DNA of 64,000 nucleotides from Ornithinimicrobium laminariae (GTDB lineage: Bacteria; Actinomycetota; Actinomycetes; Actinomycetales; Dermatophilaceae), in assembly GCF_019457945.1 (NCBI RefSeq), contig NZ_JAHZSU010000002.1, positions 682,001-746,000 of the forward strand. Reading direction: 5' to 3'. The notes below the pieces were generated by a model. The model made no database searches and was not told the DNA's origin. It saw only the letters and a list, made by a program, of their open reading frames with translations. Of this stretch, positions 55,126 to 64,000 are shown one piece after another; the stretch's first letter is position 1; the number at the start of each line of letters is the position of its first letter. The position numbers were made by a program, and so were the translations under genes.

Positions 55126-55144
55126 CTGTAGAAAGAGCAATGGC

Positions 55145-55166
55145 CCGGACATCAATCGATGTCCGG
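55145..55166 (-). terminator. Terminator of the trxA operon
   Basis: CCGGACATC (55145-55153) pairs with GATGTCCGG (55158-55166), 9 bp with a 4-nt loop, 56 bp past the trxA stop. Confidence 0.65.
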
Positions 55167-55221
55167 ACCAATGCGTGCGCTGCGTCAGACGCCGCACATC
55201 AGGATGAAGGTGGGGTGTGGC

Positions 55222-55545
55222 TCAGTCAACCACGGTCTCGAGGTCGCGCAGGATCTTCTGCTTCGACATGGCGCCCACCATGTTCTTAACCAGTTCACCC
55301 TTTACGTAGACATTCATCGTCGGAATACCCGTGATGCCATAACGCTGCGTGATCTGCGGGTTCTCGTCGGTATTGAGCTTAACGATCTTCAACTTGCCGT
55401 CGAGCTGGTCCGAAATCTCTTCGAGAACAGGTGCAATGGCCTTGCACGGGCCACACCACGGCGCCCAGAAGTCCACCAGCACGGGGATGTCGCTCTTCAG
55501 CACATCTTGGTCAAAGGTTGCGTCGTCTGTCTGCGTTGTTGCCAT
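55222..55545 (-). CDS. trxA: Thioredoxin
   Basis: 107 residues with the active site FWAPWCGPCKAIAPVL and the cis-Pro loop GITGIPTMNVY. It reduces protein disulfides in the cytoplasm and is recharged by TrxB, encoded 35 bp upstream. This is the trxC position of Mycobacterium. A GGAGGCATC site precedes the ATG. Confidence 0.96.
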   Translation of the reverse strand: MATTQTDDATFDQDVLKSDIPVLVDFWAPWCGPCKAIAPVLEEISDQLDGKLKIVKLNTDENPQITQRYGITGIPTMNVYVKGELVKNMVGAMSKQKILRDLETVVD

Positions 55546-55580
55546 GATGCCTCCAGTAGGGTTCGTGTTGTAACTAAATA

Positions 55581-56585
55581 TTATGAGTTGGCGTCAAGGG
55601 CCGCGAGGTAGCGTTCTGCGTCAAGAGCGGCGGAGCAGCCAGTGCCGGCAGCAGTGATTGCCTGGCGGTAGGTGTGGTCCACGAGGTCGCCAGCGGCAAA
55701 GACACCGGGGATGTTGGTCGCGGTGCTCCGGCCATCGACCAAGACGTAGCCTTCATCGTCAAGATCGATCTGACCCTGGATTAGCTCGTTGCGCGGGTTG
55801 TGCCCGACAGCGATGAAGAGGCCACTGACCTCTAGCTCGCGGGTGGAGTCGTCGCGGGTGTCACGCACTGTCAGTGACGTCAGTTTGTCTTCGCCGTGAA
55901 TCTCTGCGACGTCCGTGTTCCAGGCAATGTTGATCTTGGGGTCATTCATCGCACGCTCAGCCATGATTTTGCACGCGCGCAGCTCGTCGCGACGCACCAA
56001 GATGGTTGCCGAGCGAGCGAAACGGGTCAAGAAGGTTGCCTCCTCCATCGCAGAGTCACCGCCACCAACAACCGCGATGTCCTTGTCGCGGAAAAACGCA
56101 CCGTCACAAGTGGCACACCAGGACACCCCGTGGCCGGACAGACGCTGCTCGTTGGGCAATCCAAGATCGCGGTATGCCGAGCCCATGGACAAGATGACGG
56201 AGCGAGCCAGGTGGGTGACGCCTTCGGCGTCAGTCACACGCTTAATGTCGCCCTCCAACTCAACTGAAGTAACGTCTTCGCGCTCCAATTTGGCACCGAA
56301 GCGCTCAGCCTGAGCGCGCATGGCGAGCATCAGGTCCGGCCCCATGATGCCGTCCGCAAAACCGGGAAAGTTCTCGACATCGGTGGTGTTCATCAAGGCG
56401 CCACCAGCGGTCACGGCGCCCTCGAACACCAGAGGTTCAAGGTTTGCTCGTGCCGCATACACCGCAGCGGTGTATCCGGAGGGGCCAGAGCCGATGATGA
56501 TGACTTCGTGGACCTTGTTGTTGTCAACCTGCTCGGGGCTGCTGGTAGCAGCGGTGTCGAGCGAGATGCCACTGATGGCAGTCAT
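55581..56585 (-). CDS. trxB: Thioredoxin reductase
   Basis: 334 residues from ATG 56585, preceded by AGGAGAG. FAD-binding [20 protein letters not shown], the redox pair in [14 protein letters not shown]-binding [15 protein letters not shown] and the C-terminal [20 protein letters not shown] are complete. It passes electrons from NADPH to thioredoxin. A 22-residue upstream extension is open but lacks family support. Confidence 0.96.
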   Translation of the reverse strand: MTAISGISLDTAATSSPEQVDNNKVHEVIIIGSGPSGYTAAVYAARANLEPLVFEGAVTAGGALMNTTDVENFPGFADGIMGPDLMLAMRAQAERFGAKLEREDVTSVELEGDIKRVTDAEGVTHLARSVILSMGSAYRDLGLPNEQRLSGHGVSWCATCDGAFFRDKDIAVVGGGDSAMEEATFLTRFARSATILVRRDELRACKIMAERAMNDPKINIAWNTDVAEIHGEDKLTSLTVRDTRDDSTRELEVSGLFIAVGHNPRNELIQGQIDLDDEGYVLVDGRSTATNIPGVFAAGDLVDHTYRQAITAAGTGCSAALDAERYLAALDANS

Positions 56586-56713
56586 GTTCTGGATCTCTCC
56601 TGAGGGCGCGAAAAGTATTGCAGTGGTATCAACCATGAGCACCACGTGCATGTTCCCGAGGCTCAGGCAGACACCCAGAACGAGGTTATCTCAGGTGTAG
56701 GCCCGGCTTGCTG

Positions 56714-57550
56714 TCACAAGTCGTTTAGCGAAGTGCGATCGACGAAGGTCACAGGGTTGGTTTCTCCTTGGAGGCACTGCTCCGAGATGGCCCAAGCTTG
56801 TGAAATGCCTTCGCCTTGATCGCGGACAACAACGACGGCTGCATTGGCATCCACGGTGGTGTAGACCAGCGCCCACTCTCCCGAGGCCAACTCTTCCCCG
56901 GTGGCAGCGACGCAGCCTAAGCGATCTGTCTGCGTTGGGTAGTTGCGAGAGCCGACGACAAAGTAGTCAGCCACGGGCAACATTTCGCTGACATCTTGCG
57001 CGAAGGTGTCTGCCTCAACGGTGACGCTCGATTCGACACCATAAGTAATTGTTCCCAGACCGTCGTTGGCGTTGGGGTCTAGGGCGGGGGCCGCGCTCTG
57101 CGCACCCTCTGCCGCGGCATCGGGTGCTGCTGCCTCGCTGTCGCCAAACTTGCCCTCATCGCTGGCGTTTGGCACCACCTGGGGGCCAGAGTCTTCAGCG
57201 GCTGAGTTGCCATAGAGCGCTGTGACGTCATACTCGCTGCCCAATACTTGGCTGACCACGAGGCCACCAATACCGGCAAAGGCGGCCACGCTAGCAGCGG
57301 CTACCAGGAGTGGGTGGACACGGCGTCTACGGTGCTCAGCGAGGTCTGCAACCGGTGCCATGCACTCTAAGTTTGCTGGCGGCGCGATGGGGACCTGGCG
57401 GGACCGCTGGGCCTGCTCGGCGCGAAGGGCAGCGTCGATGCGCGCCTCAAGGCCTGCCGGCATGGCACCCGGGCCGGGCAGTGCGCGAAGGAGGTCGCGA
57501 ACGCCAGTGGGATCCGGCTCAGAGCCGTCGCCGCTTGTCGAGGGATTCAC
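56714..57550 (-). CDS. Membrane-anchored anti-sigma-like protein downstream of sigM
   Basis: 278 residues from GTG 57550 with AAAGGA upstream. The cytoplasmic N-terminus (1-75) includes VRDLLRALPGPGAMPAGLEA, resembling the sequence before zinc-less anti-sigma domains. One membrane helix (about 77-100) leads to an extracytoplasmic domain with an acidic Ala-rich linker and two cysteines (near 223 and 265) that could form a disulfide. Position directly after sigM matches the Rv3912/RsmA-type regulator, though sequence similarity cannot be confirmed by eye. Confidence 0.6.
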   Translation of the reverse strand: MNPSTSGDGSEPDPTGVRDLLRALPGPGAMPAGLEARIDAALRAEQAQRSRQVPIAPPANLECMAPVADLAEHRRRRVHPLLVAAASVAAFAGIGGLVVSQVLGSEYDVTALYGNSAAEDSGPQVVPNASDEGKFGDSEAAAPDAAAEGAQSAAPALDPNANDGLGTITYGVESSVTVEADTFAQDVSEMLPVADYFVVGSRNYPTQTDRLGCVAATGEELASGEWALVYTTVDANAAVVVVRDQGEGISQAWAISEQCLQGETNPVTFVDRTSLNDL

Positions 57551-57662
57551 GACCGGATCCTTTCTTGAGACTGAGGCACAAGGTCGAAGAGGTGGTGCTT
57601 TGGAGTAACCAGAGCAGAACACCTCACGCGAGTACGACGAGTGCCGACGCTGAGTGGTTCCC

Positions 57663-58208
57663 TCATGGTGAAAGTCCAAGATCTTGGGCGATCGCGGAGC
57701 GTCCACGAGCGCAACGTGACTTGATCGTCCCTTGCGCCACGTCTAGGGCAATCGCGGCCTCGGCCACGCTGAGACCCTGCATATCCACCAGGATCAGCGC
57801 CAGGCGTTGGCCTTCGGGCAGCCGATTAAGAGCGGCTCGGATGTCCATCCGAACCTCAACGCTTTGGTGATAATCGCGCGTCTCCACCGGTTCGTGGTCG
57901 TCCAAATTCGAGGTGGGCTTGATCTTGCGAAGCCGATCAAGGCAAGCATTGACGACGATCCGGTGCAGCCAGGTGGTGACCTGAGAATCGCCCCGAAAGG
58001 AGTCGGCTCGCCGGAACGCTTTGATGAAGCCGTCCTGGACGGCATCGGCGGCGATCTCAGGGTCACGCGTAGTTCGCAACGCAACCGCCCACATACGGTC
58101 CTTGTGCCGGCGAAAGAGCTCTCCGAACGCCTCGTCGTGCCCGCCCTGGTGAAGGCGCATCAACTCCGCGTCGGAGGCTCCCGTCAACGAGACCATGGAC
58201 GACATCAC
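57663..58208 (-). CDS. sigM: ECF RNA polymerase sigma factor SigM
   Basis: 181 residues from GTG 58208, overlapping the murJ stop (GTGA); ATG at 58205 is the next codon. Region 2 (about 15-85) has DEAFGELFRRHKDRMWAVAL and FIKAFRRADSFRGDSQVTTW; region 4 (about 120-175) has LNRLPEGQRLALILVDMQG and AQGTIKSRCARGRS. Position between murJ and trxB is that of SigM in mycobacteria and Corynebacterium, where it governs oxidative-stress or surface genes. Activity is probably controlled by the next gene. Confidence 0.88.
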   Translation of the reverse strand: MMSSMVSLTGASDAELMRLHQGGHDEAFGELFRRHKDRMWAVALRTTRDPEIAADAVQDGFIKAFRRADSFRGDSQVTTWLHRIVVNACLDRLRKIKPTSNLDDHEPVETRDYHQSVEVRMDIRAALNRLPEGQRLALILVDMQGLSVAEAAIALDVAQGTIKSRCARGRSAIAQDLGLSP

Positions 58209-61200
58209 TGCACAGTGACCTCAGAGACGTAGACAATCTCACCGCTCGGTCCGGCCCAGGCACGGTCGAACCAGATCAAGACGTACTGGCCACTCACGGG
58301 CTCATCGGCTTCGACAATTGTGTCGCCGGAAGCATCGTCCAGGGTGCCGATCAAGGTGCCGTCTTCGCGGTTGACCTCATCGGTCACGTAGACCTCGATG
58401 CCGTAGTCGCCCTCAGGGAAGTCAATGTTGACCGAGGAGACATCCTGGCTCTCGCCCAGATCGATGGCGAGGCCAACACCACTCTTTAGGTTGCCCCAAT
58501 TGGCAGCCAAGTAGGTGTGGCTGTTCCAGGCCGTCGTGGTGTCACCGTCAACGGCGAGGTCGACGATGTCGTTGCGCTCGTCGTCGTCGCCCTCAGGGTC
58601 GTATGACGTGATGCCAACAATGTCGATCGGCTCCGGCTCGGCGTCAGTCTCGGCCGCAGTTGTCTCCTCCGCAGGCTCCTCACCTGGCTCGGCCGTCGCA
58701 GCAGCCGTGTCAGAAGCGTTGTCGGAAGGCTCATCATCGGATCCACCCGTCAGGCCGCGGATGAGGCCAAACACGACGATCATCACGACAATTAGGATCG
58801 CCGCGATGAGAGCCAGCACCAGTCCCGACTTCTTGCGGTCATCGGTGGGCTCGTCGTTGCCCAAGGCACCCAGGCCAGCGACATCGTCGCCGTCGTAGTC
58901 TTCTGAGTCTTCGACCGCGCCACCAGCACCGACATTGGTGCCGTCCTGATCGGCGGTCGAGTCAGCGGAGGACCCGGCCGGTTCAGCGGCTGCGCTATCG
59001 CTGGCGGCCAAGGCGCCAACACCAGCGGCCCCGGCAGCTCCAGCAACGGCACCCCCAGACATACCGCGTTGGTCGTCGTCTGATCCAAACTCATCGTCGG
59101 ACGATGGCTCAGTCTCTTGCTCGGGGGCCTTGGCCGTTTGAGCATCTTCCATCGACACCGGCGTCACCACGATGGTGTGGTCCTCGGAGTCTTCGTCGTC
59201 GGCGGGCACGGCTCCCCAGCCTTGCGGTGGGAGGACTTCGCCGACCCCAGCCACGACTTCGGAGGGCCACGGGCCGATCTGGTGAGCCAAGGCGCCAGGC
59301 GTCTTGGGCAGTTGCTCAGCCCGCACCTCGGAGCCGAAGGCGGCTCGGCACAGAGCATCCAGGTCTCCGGGGATGCCGCCAGCGATCTCCGACGGGCTGC
59401 GCAGCGAGTTGTCAGCCAGGGGGTCAGCCGGCGTCAGGCCTTCGATCTCTTCGCCGGGCCACTGACCAGTCAGCCCGGTGTAGAGCAAAGCGATCAAGTC
59501 ATTGGTGTCGATCTGGGAGGCCTCAATTGCTGAAACATCCTCGGCCTGTTCAATCGCCGCAGCAACGCCGACACCAGAGACCTTGATGCTTCCGTCGCCG
59601 GTCCGCAGCACGGCGTAGGGGTTCAAGTACAGGTGGTGCAGGCCGCGACGGCGGGCAGATTCCAGCGCGGAGGCGGCTTCACCGACAATGCGGCGGGCTT
59701 CTTCAGGCGGCAGTGGTGCCCCGGCAACCAGGGTCGACAGCGCGGCAGCGTCGGTCAGACCCTCTTCGACGATGTAGCAAACGTCATTTTCGATGCCGAC
59801 ATCCAGCACCCGCACGAGTCGAGGGTCATCGACGGCTGCGGTGCGGCGGGCGCCGTCCAACACCGACTGCGCCATCTCTTCGAACTCACCAGTGGCGGGC
59901 AGGACGGTAATGGCGACCAACCGGTCCAACGTCTGATCGTTGGCCGACCAGTAGTGGAGCGAGTCGTCACGTTGAGCAAGCAGGTCCTCCAGGACATAGC
60001 GTTCCCCTAGAACCGTGCCTGTGTCGATGCCGTGCACCCGTGACTCCTCTCGTAGGCGTGTGGAAACCTCTTCCGGCCTCCACACTAGTGGGACAGTGCC
60101 GGTATCCGAGTCCGGCGTGGCGGGCACAAAGGGCACATCTTGGCCCGCGCCGCCGTAACTGGCGATCCCACCAGTCGGATTGACGATCCCGTAGTCCCCA
60201 CCAAACTCGGGTTCGCCGTCAAAGTCGTCGCCCGAGTCCGGGTCAGCGCCGTTGTCCTTGGTGTCGTTCCCGGTGTCTGCCGGGTCCGGGGTTGGCCGGT
60301 CGCTGAGGCGCGAACTGGGGCGCGACCCAGGCCCGTCTAAGACTGGCCTGGGCAAGTGGACGGTGTCGTCGTTGTGCTCTGGCTTGCCTGCTGGTGAGTC
60401 GTCTTCGGCCTCGATGAGCTCTTGTTCAACAGCAGCATCGGGGGTATGCCGTCCGCTCCCGGCTGCAGGCACCTTCACCTTGCGTCCGCCGGGTAGCCGC
60501 CGCAGGAAGGGCCCGAGCACCTCGGAAAGCTCGCGCACCCCGAAACGGTGGGCCAGCACGCCATACAAGAGCATGAAGAGGGTGCCACCGATGGCCAGAA
60601 TCACCAGGTTGGCAAACTTGGGCGGCATCACATCATCGAGGAGACGCATGCCAAAGACAGTGAAGAGAAGCAACGGAACAACGGCGATCAACGACGCTGA
60701 GACAGCGCCGACGTAGGTGCTGCGCACTCCCGGCAATGGCGGATTGTCCATCCGACGGCGCACCCAGATGACGGCGAAAATCGCAGCCACGGTCTGCCCC
60801 AGCGATTGGCCAAGACCGACCAGAACGGCGGTGAACTGTGGCGGCAGCAGCAGCGCGATGCTCAGCATCACCGTCATCACGCTGGTGATCATGATCTGCA
60901 ACATGAAGGGCGGTTTGCCCTCTTGATAAGCGTGGAAAATGCGCTGTGAGAGCAGATAAATGCTGTAGGGCACCAGGCCAATGACGAGGACTCGCAGAAT
61001 GTCGCCGACGGCTCGGGTATCGCGCAGGTCGCTAAACAGCAACAGCAGACTGCTCAATTGCGGCGCCAAGACGACGAGAGCCACGGAAATTGGCACCATC
61101 GCGGTGGCGAGGAGGCGTAGGCCGTGTGCGTACTGCCGAGCCAGCGAGGCCTTGTCGTCGGCTGCGGCGGCGCGAGATAGTGCCGGGAACATCGCAGTGA

Positions 61201-62143
61201 GCAGCGAGGTCGCGACCAACGAGTGCGGCAGGATGAACATCAAGAACGCGAAGTCGTAGGCACCGCGACCTGGCACGGGCATGCCATCCTGTTGGGCGCT
61301 GATGGCAACGGCGTTCATCAAGTTGGTCGAGGCCAGCAGGCCCAACTGCGAGATTCCAATGATGGCCAACGTCCACAGCGCCATATTTGAGGCCGCACCC
61401 AAGCCAACCCCACGGAACCCCCAGCGCGGGCGATAGCGGAAGCCACTCATGACAACCGGCGGGATGAGCACCAACGCCTGGCAGATAACACCCAGTGTTG
61501 CGGTGCCAGCCAGCCACCAGGTCATCTCTGTGGTCCATTCGCGGGCCGTGAGCCCTTCACCAAACTTGGCGATGAAAATGCCCAGGCCAGCAATCGACAC
61601 CACGTTGTTGATCACGGGTGCCCACATAAACCAGCCAAACTTCTCCTGAGCATTCAGCACCTGGCCGAGCACCGAATACAGGCCATAGAAGAAGACTTGA
61701 GGCAGACAGAGATAGGCGAAGGCGACGGCTAGAGCTAATTGGTCGCCGTCCCACCTCAGGGCATACAACTTGGTGACCCAATAGGCCCCAGCGGTCACGA
61801 TGATGGTGACACCCAGCAGGGCAGCTAGCGTCAGCGTGATCAACCGGTCGGTGAGATCTCGTCCCTTATCTTCGCGGGCGAGAGATCGGGTGATCTGTGG
61901 GACGAAGACGGTGTTGAGAATGCCGCCGGCCAGCAAAATGTAAATCGTGTTGGGCAGCGTGTTTGCCGTCGTCCAGGCATCAATGAGCAGCCCGGTGGCA
62001 CCCAAGATGCCTGCCAGCATGGCAGTCCGGACCAGCCCCAAGATGCGGGAAACGAGGGTGCCAGAAGCCATCAAGGCACTGGCACGCCCCAACGCGGCGG
62101 TGCTGTTGCCGGCTGTTGAGGGCTGTTCGTTGGCCTGCGTCAC
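58205..62143 (-). CDS. murJ: MurJ lipid II flippase fused to pseudokinase and extracytoplasmic domain
   Basis: 1312 residues. MurJ/MviN part (about 20-545) with fourteen helices, e.g. LVSRILGLVRTAMLAGILGA. A cytoplasmic linker follows, then a kinase-like domain (about 705-930) that has lost key residues: VAIT instead of VAIK, LYLNPYAV instead of HRDLKPAN, and no DFG. After another acidic linker is one helix (about 1104-1130) and a discoidin/F5-8-like beta domain at the C-terminus. The layout equals Rv3910 of M. tuberculosis, whose pseudokinase is phosphorylated by PknB and bound by FhaA. GTG overlaps the DUF6049 stop. Confidence 0.93.
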   Translation of the reverse strand: MTQANEQPSTAGNSTAALGRASALMASGTLVSRILGLVRTAMLAGILGATGLLIDAWTTANTLPNTIYILLAGGILNTVFVPQITRSLAREDKGRDLTDRLITLTLAALLGVTIIVTAGAYWVTKLYALRWDGDQLALAVAFAYLCLPQVFFYGLYSVLGQVLNAQEKFGWFMWAPVINNVVSIAGLGIFIAKFGEGLTAREWTTEMTWWLAGTATLGVICQALVLIPPVVMSGFRYRPRWGFRGVGLGAASNMALWTLAIIGISQLGLLASTNLMNAVAISAQQDGMPVPGRGAYDFAFLMFILPHSLVATSLLTAMFPALSRAAAADDKASLARQYAHGLRLLATAMVPISVALVVLAPQLSSLLLLFSDLRDTRAVGDILRVLVIGLVPYSIYLLSQRIFHAYQEGKPPFMLQIMITSVMTVMLSIALLLPPQFTAVLVGLGQSLGQTVAAIFAVIWVRRRMDNPPLPGVRSTYVGAVSASLIAVVPLLLFTVFGMRLLDDVMPPKFANLVILAIGGTLFMLLYGVLAHRFGVRELSEVLGPFLRRLPGGRKVKVPAAGSGRHTPDAAVEQELIEAEDDSPAGKPEHNDDTVHLPRPVLDGPGSRPSSRLSDRPTPDPADTGNDTKDNGADPDSGDDFDGEPEFGGDYGIVNPTGGIASYGGAGQDVPFVPATPDSDTGTVPLVWRPEEVSTRLREESRVHGIDTGTVLGERYVLEDLLAQRDDSLHYWSANDQTLDRLVAITVLPATGEFEEMAQSVLDGARRTAAVDDPRLVRVLDVGIENDVCYIVEEGLTDAAALSTLVAGAPLPPEEARRIVGEAASALESARRRGLHHLYLNPYAVLRTGDGSIKVSGVGVAAAIEQAEDVSAIEASQIDTNDLIALLYTGLTGQWPGEEIEGLTPADPLADNSLRSPSEIAGGIPGDLDALCRAAFGSEVRAEQLPKTPGALAHQIGPWPSEVVAGVGEVLPPQGWGAVPADDEDSEDHTIVVTPVSMEDAQTAKAPEQETEPSSDDEFGSDDDQRGMSGGAVAGAAGAAGVGALAASDSAAAEPAGSSADSTADQDGTNVGAGGAVEDSEDYDGDDVAGLGALGNDEPTDDRKKSGLVLALIAAILIVVMIVVFGLIRGLTGGSDDEPSDNASDTAAATAEPGEEPAEETTAAETDAEPEPIDIVGITSYDPEGDDDERNDIVDLAVDGDTTTAWNSHTYLAANWGNLKSGVGLAIDLGESQDVSSVNIDFPEGDYGIEVYVTDEVNREDGTLIGTLDDASGDTIVEADEPVSGQYVLIWFDRAWAGPSGEIVYVSEVTVQ

Positions 62144-64000
62144 GCAGAATCCTTGGGTTGATCGGTCGGGGCCTCAGGTGAATCTAGTGCCTCAGCCCCG
62201 GAGGTGTCCCCTTCATCGGAGTCATCAAAGCGCTTGGGGCGCCTGCCAAGTCGAGCCAGACCCAAGATCAGGATGCCGCCACCCAGGATGCCGAGCACCC
62301 AATAGATCCAGTCGCCAGTCGGTTGCACCCGCACCGAGATCGTCTCTTCGCTGCCCAGCACGGTGCCGCTCGGTGTGCTTAAGAAGGCGTTGATCGGGAC
62401 CTGGCCGCCAGCAAGGGCTTCGGCGCGGAAGTGGACGCTTGCTCGACTGTTGGCGCCAATCGACAGCGGCTCGGTCGGTTCCTCAAGGATCCGCAGTCGG
62501 CCGTTCCCTGGGGTGAGCGTGAGGTTGAGATTCTGCAGGTCCACAGGCAAGTCGTTGGTGATGGTGACTTGGATCTGGCCTTCGTCCGCGAGGAAGTTCA
62601 CTGTGGTGGGTGTGATCGAGACACCGGTCAGCACCTCATCAACCTGGCTGTCGACGCTCAAGAGCGGTGCCATCCACTGGCTACTGTCTTGCCGCCACCG
62701 GGTCGAATACAAGCTGTCCAGCACCGGCCCCCAACGGGAGGCGCTAGAGGTCGCTGGCAACACCTCGGCGACGTCGGCGCTTTGATCGCGCAGCGTCTCG
62801 ATCTGCCCGATGCCTTCGGCGCTCAACGGACTCGCCTGGGGCAGCGGGTATGCCGTGGCGTCCCCCGGTGCCTGCGCCGACAGTGGCTCTCCGGTCAACT
62901 CACTCGCCGGAGCATCAGCCATCAACGACTCTGCGTCAACGGTGCTCACCCAGCCAGCCTCGCCGAAAGCCTCACTCAAGGAGGTCATGGTGTCGCCGGG
63001 AAGTTCGCTGCCCCGCGGTGGGGTGATCACCAGGGAGTGCTCGGCGCCCGGGGATCGTTGATAGCGGGCCATCGTCTGAGCGAGCGTTTGTTGGATGGCA
63101 TCGCCATCAGTGTCCGCGGTTATGTCTTGGCTCAGCAGGCCCGCCACCGCGGTGTCGTAAGCCAACAGTGTCGTCGGCTCTCCATTAACAGCGACCGTGC
63201 TGACGCCGGAGTCCTGAGAGTTAGCGACCGCTTCGGAGGGGACCAAAACGCTGGGCGTCTGGGGCGTTGGCCAGATAGCCGAGAGGTCCGCCAGATCTTC
63301 AGTGGCCACCTGGGACCATTGAGGGAAGGCAATGTCGTGGCGGCCAGCCTCGATGATGTCGCTGCCTACTCCGGAGCCGGATACCCGTCGCTGGGTGAGC
63401 AGGTGATCGACCAAGTCAGCGTCCGCATCAAGGTCAAGCAGAGCAGCAACATCCGGATCAGCCGTTGGCAAGAACCACAGCCGGTCGGAGCCAACGTCCG
63501 CTAGCTCTTGATAAAACTCCAGCTCGGCACGCTGTAGCTCAGTGATGTTGAGCGCATTTAGGCCATCTCCGGGGGTGGGCTCCACCTCGGGTGGCTCGGG
63601 AGTTGGCAGCGTCGGGCCAGGGACCAACGTCTCGGCTGCTTCATCAGGGTTGCCGCCGTGTGTTGACGCGCTCGCATCGTCGCCAGTCCCGTCATCGCCG
63701 CTTGGCTCGGGGCCCAGCGTGATGACATCAGTGGGCAGCGGCATCGGCAGTTGTTCAGTCGGGGCGTCCAAGGAGCCGACCGGTGCCAACGGCAGCAATA
63801 ACGCCGGGTCAATCAAAAAGGTGGCGTCTTGATCGGACAGAGCGGACAGCCACGAACGCACGGGCCCGTCTTCGGCCAACGTGTCCAGCCAGGCCTGAGT
63901 CCTGGTGTCAACGTCGCCGTTGAGCAACTCCGGCTCGGCCGGCACTGTCAACGGGACCACCCATGAGACCCGAACCGGTTCGTCGGCGGGCTCAGCGTCA
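62140..64000 (-). CDS. DUF6049-family secreted/membrane protein, 5' end outside the window
   Basis: At least 620 codons; the frame is open to the window edge, so the true start lies beyond 64000. GTG 63960 is the first start codon seen but is internal in the family layout. A large extracytoplasmic region ends with beta-rich repeats (VTITNDLPVDLQNLNLTLTP) and one membrane helix near the C-terminus (WIYWVLGILGGGILILGLARLG), then a charged cytoplasmic tail. It is the Rv3909-type partner of MurJ; function unknown but linked by synteny to peptidoglycan export. Stop overlaps murJ start. Confidence 0.85.
   Translation of the reverse strand, partial: DAEPADEPVRVSWVVPLTVPAEPELLNGDVDTRTQAWLDTLAEDGPVRSWLSALSDQDATFLIDPALLLPLAPVGSLDAPTEQLPMPLPTDVITLGPEPSGDDGTGDDASASTHGGNPDEAAETLVPGPTLPTPEPPEVEPTPGDGLNALNITELQRAELEFYQELADVGSDRLWFLPTADPDVAALLDLDADADLVDHLLTQRRVSGSGVGSDIIEAGRHDIAFPQWSQVATEDLADLSAIWPTPQTPSVLVPSEAVANSQDSGVSTVAVNGEPTTLLAYDTAVAGLLSQDITADTDGDAIQQTLAQTMARYQRSPGAEHSLVITPPRGSELPGDTMTSLSEAFGEAGWVSTVDAESLMADAPASELTGEPLSAQAPGDATAYPLPQASPLSAEGIGQIETLRDQSADVAEVLPATSSASRWGPVLDSLYSTRWRQDSSQWMAPLLSVDSQVDEVLTGVSITPTTVNFLADEGQIQVTITNDLPVDLQNLNLTLTPGNGRLRILEEPTEPLSIGANSRASVHFRAEALAGGQVPINAFLSTPSGTVLGSEETISVRVQPTGDWIYWVLGILGGGILILGLARLGRRPKRFDDSDEGDTSGAEALDSPEAPTDQPKDSA

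Noticed and set aside
62431..63504. 357-codon plus-strand frame over the DUF6049 gene
   Set aside because: Antisense shadow; the minus frame continues from murJ by a GTGA overlap and has a sensible membrane topology.

Overview
The window is an oriC-proximal chromosome segment of a GC-rich actinobacterium. The evidence is conserved gene order. On one side of dnaA lie gyrA, gyrB, dciA, recF, gnd and dnaN; on the other lie rpmH, rnpA, yidD, yidC, jag, rsmG, parA and parB, then trxA, trxB, an anti-sigma-like gene, sigM, the large murJ and a DUF6049 gene. The fhaA-fhaB-pstP-rodA-pbpA-pknB operon, crgA, a DUF881 gene, DLW-39 and DUF3566 are also typical of Actinomycetota. I cannot place the organism below class level from sequence alone.

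Layout. 1-4.7 kb: small housekeeping or unknown genes (P-loop kinase, VOC, YjbR, GNAT, yaaA) and tRNA-Leu. yaaA is bracketed by two copies of a 68-bp palindromic repeat. 4.9-12.6 kb: one translationally coupled operon for cell-wall growth and Ser/Thr phosphorylation; there is no pknA and no trpG. 12.6-16.4 kb: DUF881, crgA, a dense DnaA-box cluster, rhomboid protease, peptidyl-prolyl isomerase and an amphipathic membrane-anchored protein. 16.4-35.1 kb is accessory: a decayed gene, an OatA-like O-acetyltransferase, a coupled ATP-grasp / glutamine-amidotransferase-like / esterase trio, a NYN-domain protein, more gene debris with a 28-bp tandem repeat, lutABC, a 1762-residue secreted peroxidase with cell-wall-binding and RTX repeats, and a tandem pair of CNNM/CorC-type proteins. 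35.1-48.7 kb: tRNA-Ala, DLW-39, tRNA-Ile, DUF3566, gyrase, dciA, recF, gnd, dnaN, oriC, dnaA, all on the minus strand. 48.5-54.2 kb: rpmH to parB on the plus strand. 54.2-55.2 kb: decayed sequence with parS sites. 55.2-64 kb: the trxA/trxB/sigM/murJ/DUF6049 operon on the minus strand; the last gene runs off the window.

How the genes fit together. Replication initiation (dnaA, dnaN, oriC, gyrase, dciA), origin segregation (parA, parB and at least seven parS-like sites) and cell-wall growth control are encoded side by side. PknB, PstP and FhaA at one end connect, by known mycobacterial biology, with the MurJ-pseudokinase protein at the other end. RodA, PbpA, CrgA and MurJ act in peptidoglycan synthesis and division.

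Most worth a second look: the extra DnaA-box cluster between crgA and the rhomboid gene, about 33 kb from oriC; the uncharacterised ATP-grasp / amidotransferase-like / esterase trio, whose middle protein seems to lack the catalytic nucleophile; the yaaA-flanking repeats; a perfect 12-bp inverted repeat over the rsmG-parA junction; a probable leaderless 20-codon leader ORF before the CNNM pair; and four decayed genes in gaps that would otherwise look empty.
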